Positions 55,194 to 63,474 of a stretch of 64,000 bases of DNA are shown here, one piece after another. Source of the DNA: Aeriscardovia sp. (GTDB lineage Bacteria; Actinomycetota; Actinomycetes; Actinomycetales; Bifidobacteriaceae); contig JAFPUC010000003.1 of the NCBI GenBank assembly GCA_017413255.1, positions 33,190 through 97,189 on the forward strand. Direction: 5' to 3'. Positions within the stretch are counted from its first letter, which is position 1. Each line of letters opens with the position of its first letter. A program made the translations under genes and the position numbers. A model generated the notes under the pieces. It ran no database searches and had not been told where the DNA came from. It saw only the letters and a program-made list of their open reading frames with translations.

Positions 55194-55252
55194 CTGTCAG
55201 TTATAACTGACAGAAATTATATTTTTATCTCTTTTGTCAGTTACAAATGACA
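55194..55252 (+). promoter_or_regulatory. Two TGTCAG palindromes spaced 40 bp, before ATPase
   Basis: CTGTCAGTTATAACTGACAG at 55194-55213 is a perfect 20-bp palindrome. TGTCAGTTACAAATGACA at 55235-55252 is an imperfect copy. TGTCAG starts are exactly 40 bp apart (55195 and 55235). The second ends 22 bases before the start codon at 55275, and AAGGAGG lies between. The paralogous ATPase at 37169 has two different repeats also 40 bp apart. Confidence 0.9.
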
Positions 55253-55274
55253 AACTTAAAGTAAGGAGGCAAAG

Positions 55275-56495
55275 ATGATTAGGCTCGAACGCGAGTTATA
55301 TATGGATAAAATACGTCCTTTTATCGGAACTGAACAGATCAAAGTATTGACCGGCCTGAGAAGATCCGGAAAATCTGTCATGCTCGATCTTATAAAAGGC
55401 GAACTCATAAAAACAGGAGTTTCAGAGAAAAACTTTATAACCCTTAATTTTGAGTCACTCTCTAATTTCAAATATTGCACATCCTTTGCGCTTTACGAAG
55501 AACTATTGAAGCGCATTTCAACAATTTCAGGAAAAGCTTATTTGTTTTTTGACGAAATACAGGAAGTCAAAGATTGGGAAAAATGCGTTAATTCCGCCAG
55601 AGTAGATTTTGATTGCGACATATATGTCACAGGCTCGAACGCAAAACTCTTGTCAGGGGAATTAGCCACTTATTTAGGAGGGCGCTATGTAGAGTTTGTA
55701 ATCTACCCTTTCTCTTTCAAAGAGTACCTGGAATGTAAACGACTCGCTGGAAATAATGCTTCAATTCAGGAAGAATTTGAAAGATATATCCTCATGGGAG
55801 GCATGCCTTTCCTCGCAAACTTCCAAGGGGAGAGAGCCGGATCAATGCAGTATCTTAGAGATATTTACAATTCAGTCATACTAAAGGATGTAGTAAAACG
55901 CAATAATATAAGGGATATTGATTTGCTAGAACGCATTTCCTCATACGCATTGGCCAATATAGGCCATGTATTCAGCTCTCGGAGCATCTCCAATTACCTA
56001 AAAAATGAAAATCGCAAAGTGGCCCCTGAAACTGTTTTGAACTATATCAAAGATTTACAGGAATCTTACCTGCTTCTCAAATTAAATAGGGAAGATGTGC
56101 GCGGTAAAAATCTCCTTTCTGTAAGCGAAAAATACTATGTAGTAGACCATGGACTTAGGGAAGCGGTATATGGCGGCAATTTCCAAGATATTGACCAACT
56201 TTTGGAAAATATCGTGTATATGGAACTTATCAGAAGGGGCTACAAAGTTACAGTTGGGAGAAATGGAGAAAAGGAAATAGATTTTATAGCCCGCAAAAAT
56301 ACTTCTAAAATATATATCCAAGTTACTTACCTGCTGGAGTCCCAAAATACTATCAAACGCGAATTTGGAGCATATGAGGGAATTAAGGATAATTTTCCAA
56401 AATATGTAATCTCCATGGATAACTTTGATATGAGCAGAAACGGAATTAAACATTGGAATATAAAAGATTTCCTCTTAGCAGATCAATGGAATTAA
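55275..56495 (+). CDS. DUF4143-type AAA ATPase, subfamily B
   Basis: This 406-residue protein has Walker A GLRRSGKS at residues 27-34, FFDEIQ at 91-96 and a C-terminal block KEIDFIARKNTSKIYIQVTY. It is intact, whereas its near-identical copy at 51225 is broken. ATG 55275 has AAGGAGG in good position. Two 40-bp-spaced palindromes lie just upstream. Function unknown; it forms a cassette with an AlbA_2 gene that survives only in the other copy. Confidence 0.92.
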   Translation: MIRLERELYMDKIRPFIGTEQIKVLTGLRRSGKSVMLDLIKGELIKTGVSEKNFITLNFESLSNFKYCTSFALYEELLKRISTISGKAYLFFDEIQEVKDWEKCVNSARVDFDCDIYVTGSNAKLLSGELATYLGGRYVEFVIYPFSFKEYLECKRLAGNNASIQEEFERYILMGGMPFLANFQGERAGSMQYLRDIYNSVILKDVVKRNNIRDIDLLERISSYALANIGHVFSSRSISNYLKNENRKVAPETVLNYIKDLQESYLLLKLNREDVRGKNLLSVSEKYYVVDHGLREAVYGGNFQDIDQLLENIVYMELIRRGYKVTVGRNGEKEIDFIARKNTSKIYIQVTYLLESQNTIKREFGAYEGIKDNFPKYVISMDNFDMSRNGIKHWNIKDFLLADQWN

Positions 56496-56542
56496 TTGAG
56501 AAACATTCTCTGGTAAGCTTTTCGCAAAAACTACTGTAGCCT

Positions 56543-56790
56543 CTACTTTTCAGAAGACTTAAGCATTTCCTTGATTTTTTCGACCTCAAGTACCAAGTCA
56601 TTCCTAATTTCGGAGAGCCTTTTTGCTTTTTCCTGTAGAGATTGAATTCTTGTGTAGCAATCTGAATAATCTAAATCGTACTTCAGTATATGTTCCCTTT
56701 GTGCATAGGCATAGAAGAACCAGGCTAGATAATCTTTCTCTTGAATATGGCCATCTTTCCATATAGTAAAAAAGATAAGGGTTTACCGTA
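56543..56790 (-). pseudogene. Unidentified coiled-coil protein relic
   Basis: A minus-strand frame without a start codon reads IWKDGHIQEKDYLAWFFYAY, then AQREHILKYDLDYSDCYTRI, then LQEKAKRLSEIRNDLVLEVE and a TAG at 56543. The upstream half is in another register (56604-56852 frame). The C-terminal end is a coiled coil. No family is recognised. Confidence 0.5.
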
Positions 56791-56989
56791 TTATCGTGCC
56801 TAGATAAAGAGAAACTTGTAACTACACTGATTTCGTGAAAATGAGAGCACAAGATATAAAATCAAACTCTAGAGAAATACTCAAAAATACTCGGAAACTA
56901 AGTGTCCCCTTTGCCTTCCAATCTTCTCAGGGCTAGCAAGCCCGGGATATGAGGCAATCTCCTTGTTGAGAATCGAAAAGGTACCAAAC

Positions 56990-57895
56990 TCAGTCCTTGT
57001 ATGGAATCCTGAAATAATCTAAGTACTTTTTAAACCTGTCTTGAGCAGAAAGACAGGTATCGGTAAGGAAAGCTTTATCCTGTTTCCACTCTCTCAGTCC
57101 TCTGTAATAAAACTTTTTTATATCATCTTCAATAATGAAAGGGACAATATCATTCTTTAGGCATTCTTTAAAAAGAATTAGCCTCCCAACCCTCCCGTTT
57201 CCATCCTGAAAAGGGTGGATAGATTCAAACTTTACATGAAAATCCAAAAGGTCAGAAAAGTTATGGGCAGGTTTAGCATTATAAAGGGAAAGAAGGTTTT
57301 TCATTTCCTGCGCTACCTTTTCAGGAGGAGTGGTGACTGATATACCCCCTATAGAATTTTGAAACCTCTTGTAGTCTCCCACCGCAAACCAAGACTTTTT
57401 AGAATCTTCCGTCCTTTCTTTAAGAAGACGATGGATATCTTTGATAAGGGCCTCTGTAAGTTGATCATTGGCATGATCTATAACAAAATCGACACATTCA
57501 AAATGGTTCACTGTTTCTAAAACATCGTTAAGCCTCGCTGCCCCCGACTCTGGAACTACAAGTTTATCATCATATATAAAGCGAGTCTCATCTTCTGTAA
57601 GTGTACTTCCCTCAATATGATTAGAATTGTACGTCAGGGAGATCTGTACCTTGTGGTAAATGCCACCTTTTAAACTACAAGATTTTTCCTCTCTAAGTGC
57701 ATTCAGTAATGTACCAGGAAAAGTCACTTTTATCTTGGTATGAGGGCGCCCTGGCATAGATGCATTTCGAGGTATATGCCACCTATTGTCTTCTAAAAAT
57801 GCTCCTTCTACTTTGCCTTCTAGGCAATATCTACGCACAGCCCTATCAGAAATTCCCCATTTTTTAGCTGCTTCTAATGTTGATAAATAATTCAT
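56990..57895 (-). CDS. Fic family AMPylase, intact
   Basis: I choose ATG 57895, giving 301 residues. A longer frame from 57952 adds a poor leader. The protein begins with a MerR/excisionase-type helix-turn-helix (LEAAKKWGISDRAVRRYC). The inhibitory motif SNHIEG lies at residues 91-96 (an N-terminal, class II arrangement). The Fic core HPFQDGNGRVGR is at 227-238 with the catalytic His227. It should transfer AMP to a target protein when uninhibited. Two dead relatives lie at 8602 and 13036. The DNA-binding part suggests autoregulation. Confidence 0.92.
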   Translation of the reverse strand: MNYLSTLEAAKKWGISDRAVRRYCLEGKVEGAFLEDNRWHIPRNASMPGRPHTKIKVTFPGTLLNALREEKSCSLKGGIYHKVQISLTYNSNHIEGSTLTEDETRFIYDDKLVVPESGAARLNDVLETVNHFECVDFVIDHANDQLTEALIKDIHRLLKERTEDSKKSWFAVGDYKRFQNSIGGISVTTPPEKVAQEMKNLLSLYNAKPAHNFSDLLDFHVKFESIHPFQDGNGRVGRLILFKECLKNDIVPFIIEDDIKKFYYRGLREWKQDKAFLTDTCLSAQDRFKKYLDYFRIPYKD

Positions 57896-58023
57896 AGTAT
57901 TTGAAGTTCCATGACTAACAGATTTATCTATGTACGAGATTATAACTAGCACATTTCAATTCATCTTCAAAATTTCACCCTAATGTGGATATGTGCATCA
58001 TAGAAAGGGAAGAGAATTTAAAG

Positions 58024-58130
58024 AAAAGGAGGAAGAAGTGGAAGAGTCTATAAGAGGGAGCGCAGGAACAGTCAATCACTAGAAAAAGTATAAGGAGAGG
58101 AGGGGAAGCTACTGGCTAGAGGGAGCGGAA
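58024..58130 (+). repeat. Dispersed repeat R1, copy 2
   Basis: Purine-rich bases match the minus strand at 10180-10303, with the core CAGTCAATCACTAGAAAAAG in both. Its right end overlaps the stop codon of the nuclease-like pseudogene at 58116. The copies are 48 kb apart. Confidence 0.7.
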
Positions 58131-58825
58131 GAAAGAAGTTAATTTGGCAATCAATGCCTTGAACTTTATCGGATCAATCTGTATCGTTTGTAGTGGTTTG
58201 CCCTTGGCATCTATTGGCACTCCGTTTTCATCATACTTTACATACCCGAGCTGATCTTTATCAAGCTTCACTGGCAAACGACGCAAGCCCCCCTCATCCC
58301 TATAAAATATCTCCCAGCACAGGCCGTTAGTCCAGATAACATACTTTAAAGTAGATATATATTTTTCAAGTCATTCAGGTAGCTAGTAAGCTGAGGTGTA
58401 TCTTTTAATTTCTCAGCTAGCCCCTTTGTCTCAATCAATACACACGGATGGAGTTGGAGTTTAGCTACTGGGTTATCTGCCTGTTGATAAGTAACCGAAT
58501 TATCTAGAATCATGCTATCAGGATCGGCTGAGTCCTCAAGCCCATAGTATGATCGTATGGTTGGATCTCATTTCTTACCGTTCGAACCAAAGTTAGGGGT
58601 ATCTTCCGCGCTCAACTCAGGCCATTTGCACAAATCGTTCAAAATATCGTTTAAGAGGGTAATAACTACCCGTTCTACTCCTACCTCCACAAAAGAAGGA
58701 ACCTTATGCAGGATATTGTTCAAAGAAGCCTCATAGGCATAGGGTTTTGCAGGTCAATCATCTGTTGTTTCTCCGATTCTGAAATACAAAGAAGATACTG
58801 TTTCCTTATTTATTTTAGTAGGCAT
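58116..58825 (-). pseudogene. Restriction-type nuclease relic (HSDR_N-like)
   Basis: From ATG 58825 one register reads MPTKINKETVSSLYFRIGET, then a TGA, then KPYAYEASLNNILHKVPSFV, then LLNDILNDLCKWPELSAED. A second TGA near 58568 follows, then HPCVLIETKGLAEKL with the nuclease E-x-K pair, and LKDTPQLTSYLNDL. A frameshift near 58345 leads to LKYVIWTNGLCWEIFYRDEG. The WTNGLCW block matches the intact protein at 59366. This layout resembles the N-terminal nuclease part of type I R subunits. Two stops and one shift disable it. Confidence 0.82.
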
Positions 58826-59365
58826 TGCCGTCGGAGAAATGGGAAAAATCTGATTTGTCACCTGTTTCACTTAAGGCACCCCCTTCCCTCTTGTTTTCCA
58901 TAAAATTCAACTAATGGAAGAAATTTTAAAACTCGGCATTAGTGAAATAAACCTGTTTGCAAAAACATAAAAGAGCCTTCAAATGCGTTAATCCATGAAA
59001 TCAGCGCCGGCGCTCTTTGCCTAAACATAAAAATGGCCATAGCCCTTGCGGGCACAGGCCATCAAAAAAACGCTCTAGCCAAATCAGATATTTATGGAGG
59101 CTTATTTGAACACTTGGCACAAGAGCTGATTGCATTGTAGCATGACTTAATTTTTAATTTTTTAAAGGACTAAGCTGGTTTCACTAAGCTCTTCAGATTT
59201 CATAACATAAGGGGTAATAAAAACTTCCCAACCCCTCCAACTGAAACTACGGGGTCTAAAACGCCTCAAAAAATCTGAGGAATTTTTCCAACGCACGCAG
59301 TCCTGCTCCCAAATGCTTACGGCGCAAGAATCGCCAACACTGATGCACCTATCCCCAGCAGTCCT
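58826..59365. other. Spacer with terminator and no gene
   Basis: Apart from the hairpin near 59033 there is no gene. An AAGAGC ... GCTCTT inverted repeat at about 58971-59017 may be a second hairpin. The rest is AT-rich. Confidence 0.5.
59029..59070 (-). terminator. Terminator of the 288-aa nuclease-like gene
   Basis: ATGGCC (59033-59038) pairs with GGCCAT (59057-59062), with an inner GCCC/GGGC. On the minus strand T5 follows, and on the plus side A7 flanks it. It lies downstream of the minus-strand gene at 59366. Confidence 0.7.
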
Positions 59366-60232
59366 TTATAATTTGTGGTACATCGACTTTAATATCTCGA
59401 CAAGCCTGTCAAACTCACTTCTTCCAATCTGTATAGGCATATTCAAAGGACGGCCTGATTCGTCAGTTTCTACATAAGCCTTCCCGGGATCTAAAACGAT
59501 ATCTTCCCAGAGTTGAGCTTTATAAAATATCTTCCAGCACAGCCCGTTGGTCCAAAGTACGCAATCTAAGCCGGGAAGAAGGTAAGAATCCAGCAGATAC
59601 CCGTCCAGCTGATACAAGTCGACATCCTTCCTTTTTCCACTCCCGTAAGATATTTCCATGGAATTAAACTTGTCTAAAGGGTTTGAAGTTACAGTGATGG
59701 AAATATCCCTTGAATAAAATATTTCAGTGCCTCTCGGAACTTTCGGGCTGAGGCGCTTCCCGATTTGAATAAGATCCTCCCTGCTCAGATATCCGGAGTT
59801 TACTAGGCTAATAAGGCTCCCAGATCCTTCCCCCGTAAACCATCCGGCCATTGCCTTTGAATCAGGGTTCTTTGAATCGGGGTTTACAATCAAATACTTT
59901 GTTTCGATGATTCCCCGCACGCCGCGCAAAGGCACACTCGGAAAAGAATTTCGCAAGATATTTCGCGCCTGGTAATAGTCAAAATCACTTTCCAGGATAA
60001 GTTCGTCGGGGCGCCCGGAATATAAAAGCCCAAATCTTCCCAAAGGCACCCGAAAAGTTCTTACATCCACCATGCTTACCGAAGGAGTTTCGGGAAATTC
60101 CTTCCAAAGCGCATATTGGCATACAGAATCGCACGCATCCTGCACGTTATCTTCATGGGGAGCCATTCGCAGCGTATCATTTAGCCTTCTCTCATATCTT
60201 TTACGCAATCTTTCCAGTTCCCATCGTTCCAT
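59366..60232 (-). CDS. Restriction-type nuclease-like protein
   Basis: This 288-residue protein shares the block CVLWTNGLCWKIFYK with the relic at 58116, and a possible nuclease pair in GIIETKYL (E110, K112). The first half (RPDELILESDFDY) may hold the paired aspartate. It looks like a stand-alone version of the PD-(D/E)XK N-terminal domain of type I R subunits, without helicase. Start ATG 60232 has weak support. It is intact and alone, with a terminator after it. The activity and partner are inferred, not shown. Confidence 0.65.
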   Translation of the reverse strand: MERWELERLRKRYERRLNDTLRMAPHEDNVQDACDSVCQYALWKEFPETPSVSMVDVRTFRVPLGRFGLLYSGRPDELILESDFDYYQARNILRNSFPSVPLRGVRGIIETKYLIVNPDSKNPDSKAMAGWFTGEGSGSLISLVNSGYLSREDLIQIGKRLSPKVPRGTEIFYSRDISITVTSNPLDKFNSMEISYGSGKRKDVDLYQLDGYLLDSYLLPGLDCVLWTNGLCWKIFYKAQLWEDIVLDPGKAYVETDESGRPLNMPIQIGRSEFDRLVEILKSMYHKL

Positions 60233-60648
60233 TTTTATCTAACTTTCTAAGCTTTTAGCTAATCTTTAACCATATAAAATACTTATAATAGTTCATTTTT
60301 GGCCCCGTTTGAGCCAACTTTTAAAAATCGTTCCCCAAGGTTTAACAAGCGCATGCGGATTTATCTCTTCAAAACTTTAAATTCCTTCTTCACCCACATT
60401 AATTAGATTATAATCGTTCTTTATTAAGATTTTATCTGGATATAGTACATACGCCCAGTGAAAATAAAAGGCAAAGCACAGATATTTTTCACATTAACGG
60501 ACAAAGGAATTTCAAAATCCCCTATAAGCAGATAGGAATATGAGAAAGATCTATATTTCCATTTCTTTAAAGAGAAAAGCGTATCGCCTAAAAAAGCTGC
60601 GTTTGCACCCGCTTTAAAGTTAGGGAAGAAAAGAGAATAATTTGCCTT
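60233..60648. other. Divergent promoter region
   Basis: About 415 bases separate the minus-strand nuclease-like gene and the plus-strand family X gene. Short frames here are unsupported. TATAAT-like words occur near 60284 and 60411, which could serve the flanking genes. Confidence 0.45.
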
Positions 60649-61530
60649 ATGACAGATGAAAAACAACTAGAAGAGATGTGCGAAAGCCTCGGTCCCCAAG
60701 AGCTAATTGTGAGCAGCGGCCTTGGTAAAAGGATTGTAGGCGACATATCCAAGATAAGCGACGATGAAGTAGTTGAAACCACCCTTGGCTTCTTTAAGGA
60801 AAATAAGGGAAAAAGCTACTTTTGGGCCGATCCCGCGGGAAGATTCAACCGCACGGAGAAAGCCTGCGAACTGTGCATGGATATGGACAAATCCATACCC
60901 GGAGGGATCAAAAGAGTGCTGATCCTCTCCGCTTTCCCTTCAGAAACGAGAATGTGGTATGAATCCTACAAGGGCTCGCATGCAGATTCCAAGTTTTGCC
61001 TTGTAAGCAAGAGTGAGGGAATAGCCGAAAATCCCGAAGTTCTAACCCCGGAGGAATTTCAGGCTATCGAGGGAAAGGAAGAGAAAAAACTTATGGAGTT
61101 TATAACCCTTCCCGAATTAAAGGCAGCGCTAAACCCAAACGGGGATCTGGAAGATTTCAAAGAGGTGGAAAACCTTGGGTGGGATCTTCTAATCGTAGAC
61201 GCCCCCTACAGATCGGAGTTTGGATCAATACAAAGAAATTACTCACTATATGCCACAAAGCCTCCCGAGAGGCCTTACCTGTTTAGCATGTCCCGAATCC
61301 CGGAAAGCGCCTTCAACTCAAAAGAAGGGAGGCTGAAAAGAGACATAGAAGAGGCCGAGGGGAATTTTGTGGTTCCCGAGGAATTGGGAGACCAAATCCG
61401 CTCTTTCTACAAGGGACCCGGAGACGAGTCCTATCTTAAAGACATAATAGGCATGGTAGAGATGCTCGAAGACCAGGGATTAAGAAAAGAGCAAATTTCC
61501 GACATCTTAAGCAAAGTTAAAAGGAAATAA
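60649..61530 (+). CDS. Family X: degenerate restriction-helicase-like protein
   Basis: This 293-residue protein is a shorter paralogue of 39642. The region equal to the P-loop reads SYFWADPAGRFNRTEKACEL (GRFNRTE at 64-70), against PRFGKT in true helicases. Motif Ia is RVLILSAFPSETRMWYESY. Motif II is WDLLIVDAPYR (178-188), with DEAH lost. Motif III is reshaped, LYATKPPERPYLFSMSRIP. It ends in a short helical tail. Since the catalytic residues are missing while the surrounding strands persist, an inactive helicase-fold partner is inferred. It heads a run of four further genes on the same strand. Confidence 0.72.
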   Translation: MTDEKQLEEMCESLGPQELIVSSGLGKRIVGDISKISDDEVVETTLGFFKENKGKSYFWADPAGRFNRTEKACELCMDMDKSIPGGIKRVLILSAFPSETRMWYESYKGSHADSKFCLVSKSEGIAENPEVLTPEEFQAIEGKEEKKLMEFITLPELKAALNPNGDLEDFKEVENLGWDLLIVDAPYRSEFGSIQRNYSLYATKPPERPYLFSMSRIPESAFNSKEGRLKRDIEEAEGNFVVPEELGDQIRSFYKGPGDESYLKDIIGMVEMLEDQGLRKEQISDILSKVKRK

Positions 61531-61722
61531 CCTTCCCTCCCCTTTTCGCATAACCCCAGAAAGGCAACGCCTCAAAAAGGGAGGGGGGCGGACGCCGAAG
61601 CCGAAAAGGCCTCAAAAGCTCAAAGGCAGACAATAAGGGCAAAATAGATCTGGGCAGATTCCAAAAAACAGAGGGCTTCAAGGGAGCCAAAATCGTAAAC
61701 AAAGGCAACAAGGGAGGAGAAA

Positions 61723-62106
61723 GTGCAGGCGAAGATAATTATCAGCGGATCCATAGCTGACCTGGTCCATATCGCCCAGGTGTGCAATGTAAACCGGATG
61801 GAAATCCGTTATTGGATGGAGGCCGTATTTTTCAATCTGGTCGCAGTCAGTTTGAAGCGCAGCGGAATGCCGATTAAGATCCGAAATGTTTTAAATCTTC
61901 CCTATCTCGACGCTCTTCCGGAACCATATAGAAAAATATCGAAGGGTGACTTTATAAACCTGCTTATCGACTCAGCTGAAGCGGCTTCCTGCAAAGATTT
62001 CAACTGGAAAGTCAAATGCCTCAACTTTGAGGATGAAGGAATAATCGTAGAAATGGGAAGCTTGCACTGGGATAGAAACACCAAATGGAAAACCCTGAAA
62101 TCATAA
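61723..62106 (+). CDS. Family Y protein, 127 aa
   Basis: The protein starts at GTG 61723, with GGGAGGAG eight bases upstream, an ideal ribosome-binding site. It is the paralogue of the 121-residue protein at 2356: IADLVHIAQVCNVNRMEIRY, then LPYLDALPEPYRKI, then LNFEDEGIIVEMGSLHWDRN. Its length and pattern match, so both are real. Between it and the X gene about 190 bases hold a frame that looks shifted (ADAEAEKASKAQRQTIRAK), perhaps a lost small gene. Function unknown. Confidence 0.72.
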   Translation: MQAKIIISGSIADLVHIAQVCNVNRMEIRYWMEAVFFNLVAVSLKRSGMPIKIRNVLNLPYLDALPEPYRKISKGDFINLLIDSAEAASCKDFNWKVKCLNFEDEGIIVEMGSLHWDRNTKWKTLKS

Positions 62107-62149
62107 CGTGTAAAACTTTTAACTGCAAACCCCGCTTGGGCATCTCCCC

Positions 62150-62482
62150 ATGCATCCAATACGTATGGACTTAGACTTAGATAAAGCACATGTAAGCCTT
62201 TTAAATCTTTGCCCCCCCCCTAAAATTGACTACGTATATCCGGCTTTAATCTGCTTAAATCCGGAGAACCCTTTCAGGTACACACAAAGGACGGAAAGAA
62301 GGCTGCCCTATGAATTGGGATGGAAAAGATTCCCCTTTTGGAGATTTAAATTCCGGAGGATACCAGAGCACATTTCCTGCTTAGGGGATAAAGGAGGGAA
62401 AGTAGGCTTTCCAAACCCTGACAAACACTACGTGACCATTGCCAAAATCAAATCTTTGAAAGGTCCGGTGGAACAAATATGA
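62150..62482 (+). CDS. 110-aa protein with a C9 tract, possibly phase-variable
   Basis: The frame runs from ATG 62150, or ATG 62165, to a TGA overlapping the next gene as ATGA. That coupling is strong evidence that it is translated. A run of nine C at 62212-62220 encodes the prolines of CPPPK. The rest is basic and aromatic (RYTQRTERRLPYELGWKRFP, then WRFKFRRIPEHISCL). A gain or loss of one C would truncate it. No family is recognised. It lies 43 bases after the family Y gene. Confidence 0.6.
   Translation: MHPIRMDLDLDKAHVSLLNLCPPPKIDYVYPALICLNPENPFRYTQRTERRLPYELGWKRFPFWRFKFRRIPEHISCLGDKGGKVGFPNPDKHYVTIAKIKSLKGPVEQI
62212..62220 (+). repeat. C9 homopolymer inside coding region
   Basis: Nine consecutive C in the 110-aa gene. 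Slippage here would shift the frame and so switch the product, and through the ATGA overlap perhaps the next gene's translation. Confidence 0.75.
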
Positions 62483-63315
62483 CGCAACCTACAGGAAGGA
62501 CATACTGCCCAGGGGAGAATAATCTTGAGATGAACCCCAACTCCGCCCCAAACTCCAAAGGCCTTACATGGGACTTTGCAGTGAGCAAAATTAAAGAATG
62601 CGTAGAGAAGAAGACGGTCTTTCGCACGAGCCGCGGAATAAATATAGGAGTTCGCAACCCTTTCACTTTGGAATGGGTATGGGACGGAAAAGTGGGGATT
62701 GCAGCTCATGAAACACAATCTCAGCCCTCAGCCCTTGAAATTCAAAAGCTGCTTTTAGGCACTGATTATAAAGGAGGGGAAGAGCCTTTTGGCCTACCTC
62801 AAGGAAGGCGCGAGCAGAGTTACTACTACCCGGTGTGGAAATTCCTGCTTGAAGAACTAAGCCTAGCAAAAGAGGCTCCAAAGAATGAAGTTCCAAAGGA
62901 GGAAATACCGCGTTTCCCCAAGCAAGATCAACTCGACAGCCTCAGAAGGGCTAAAGAGACTCTGGAAAAGATTCATACTTCGCTGCCTGCAGAGGCACAG
63001 GCGCAACTCGACAATCTTGAAAAAGAAGCTTCTGAATGGAATGCCGAATATAGGGCAAAGGCAAGACTGAAAGCTGCGCGTTTATGCCAGGAGGGAAACG
63101 TATACAAGTCCTACAGGGAAGCATGCGAACAGCTTTCCAACTTGGTCGAAAAAATAAAAGATCTGGTAAACTCCTACCAAAATTATGCTGAAGTCATATC
63201 GGGGCTTTCTGAAGGAACTGATGAAGACAGAGCCAGGCTTTCTAATTACATACATAACCTTGCCAAAATGAAAGACATGTTGGGAAAGCTTCAACTCTCT
63301 CAGTGGGTGGACTAA
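62479..63315 (+). CDS. Hypothetical protein with coiled-coil C terminus
   Basis: This 278-residue protein starts at ATG 62479, overlapping the previous stop. The N-terminal third holds KTVFRTSRGINIGVRNPFTL and a tryptophan-rich stretch VWDGKVGIAA. From about residue 130 it is charged and helical (LDSLRRAKETLEKIHTSL, then LVEKIKDLVNSYQNYAEV), a likely coiled coil. No family is recognised. It is the fourth gene of the run starting with family X. The methylase-like gene follows after 159 bases. Confidence 0.6.
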   Translation: MTQPTGRTYCPGENNLEMNPNSAPNSKGLTWDFAVSKIKECVEKKTVFRTSRGINIGVRNPFTLEWVWDGKVGIAAHETQSQPSALEIQKLLLGTDYKGGEEPFGLPQGRREQSYYYPVWKFLLEELSLAKEAPKNEVPKEEIPRFPKQDQLDSLRRAKETLEKIHTSLPAEAQAQLDNLEKEASEWNAEYRAKARLKAARLCQEGNVYKSYREACEQLSNLVEKIKDLVNSYQNYAEVISGLSEGTDEDRARLSNYIHNLAKMKDMLGKLQLSQWVD

Positions 63316-63474
63316 CATAAATACAAACCCGAGAGCTAGATCAAATTATTTTTAACTATAAGTTATTCCATTAGTATAAAAATAAACAGATTTCAAGACT
63401 GAACACAATTGTGTATTTCTGCAGTGGTATAGTGAGTTTCCAGTTAATTATCTAGCTTAAGGAAAGCATGGAGC

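Noticed and set aside
58116..58825. Recoding of TGA as an amino acid
   Set aside because: Other genes in the window, such as rarA neighbours and the EVE-like and Type II genes, end or are broken by TGA as a stop, and this gene also has a frameshift. Decay is simpler.
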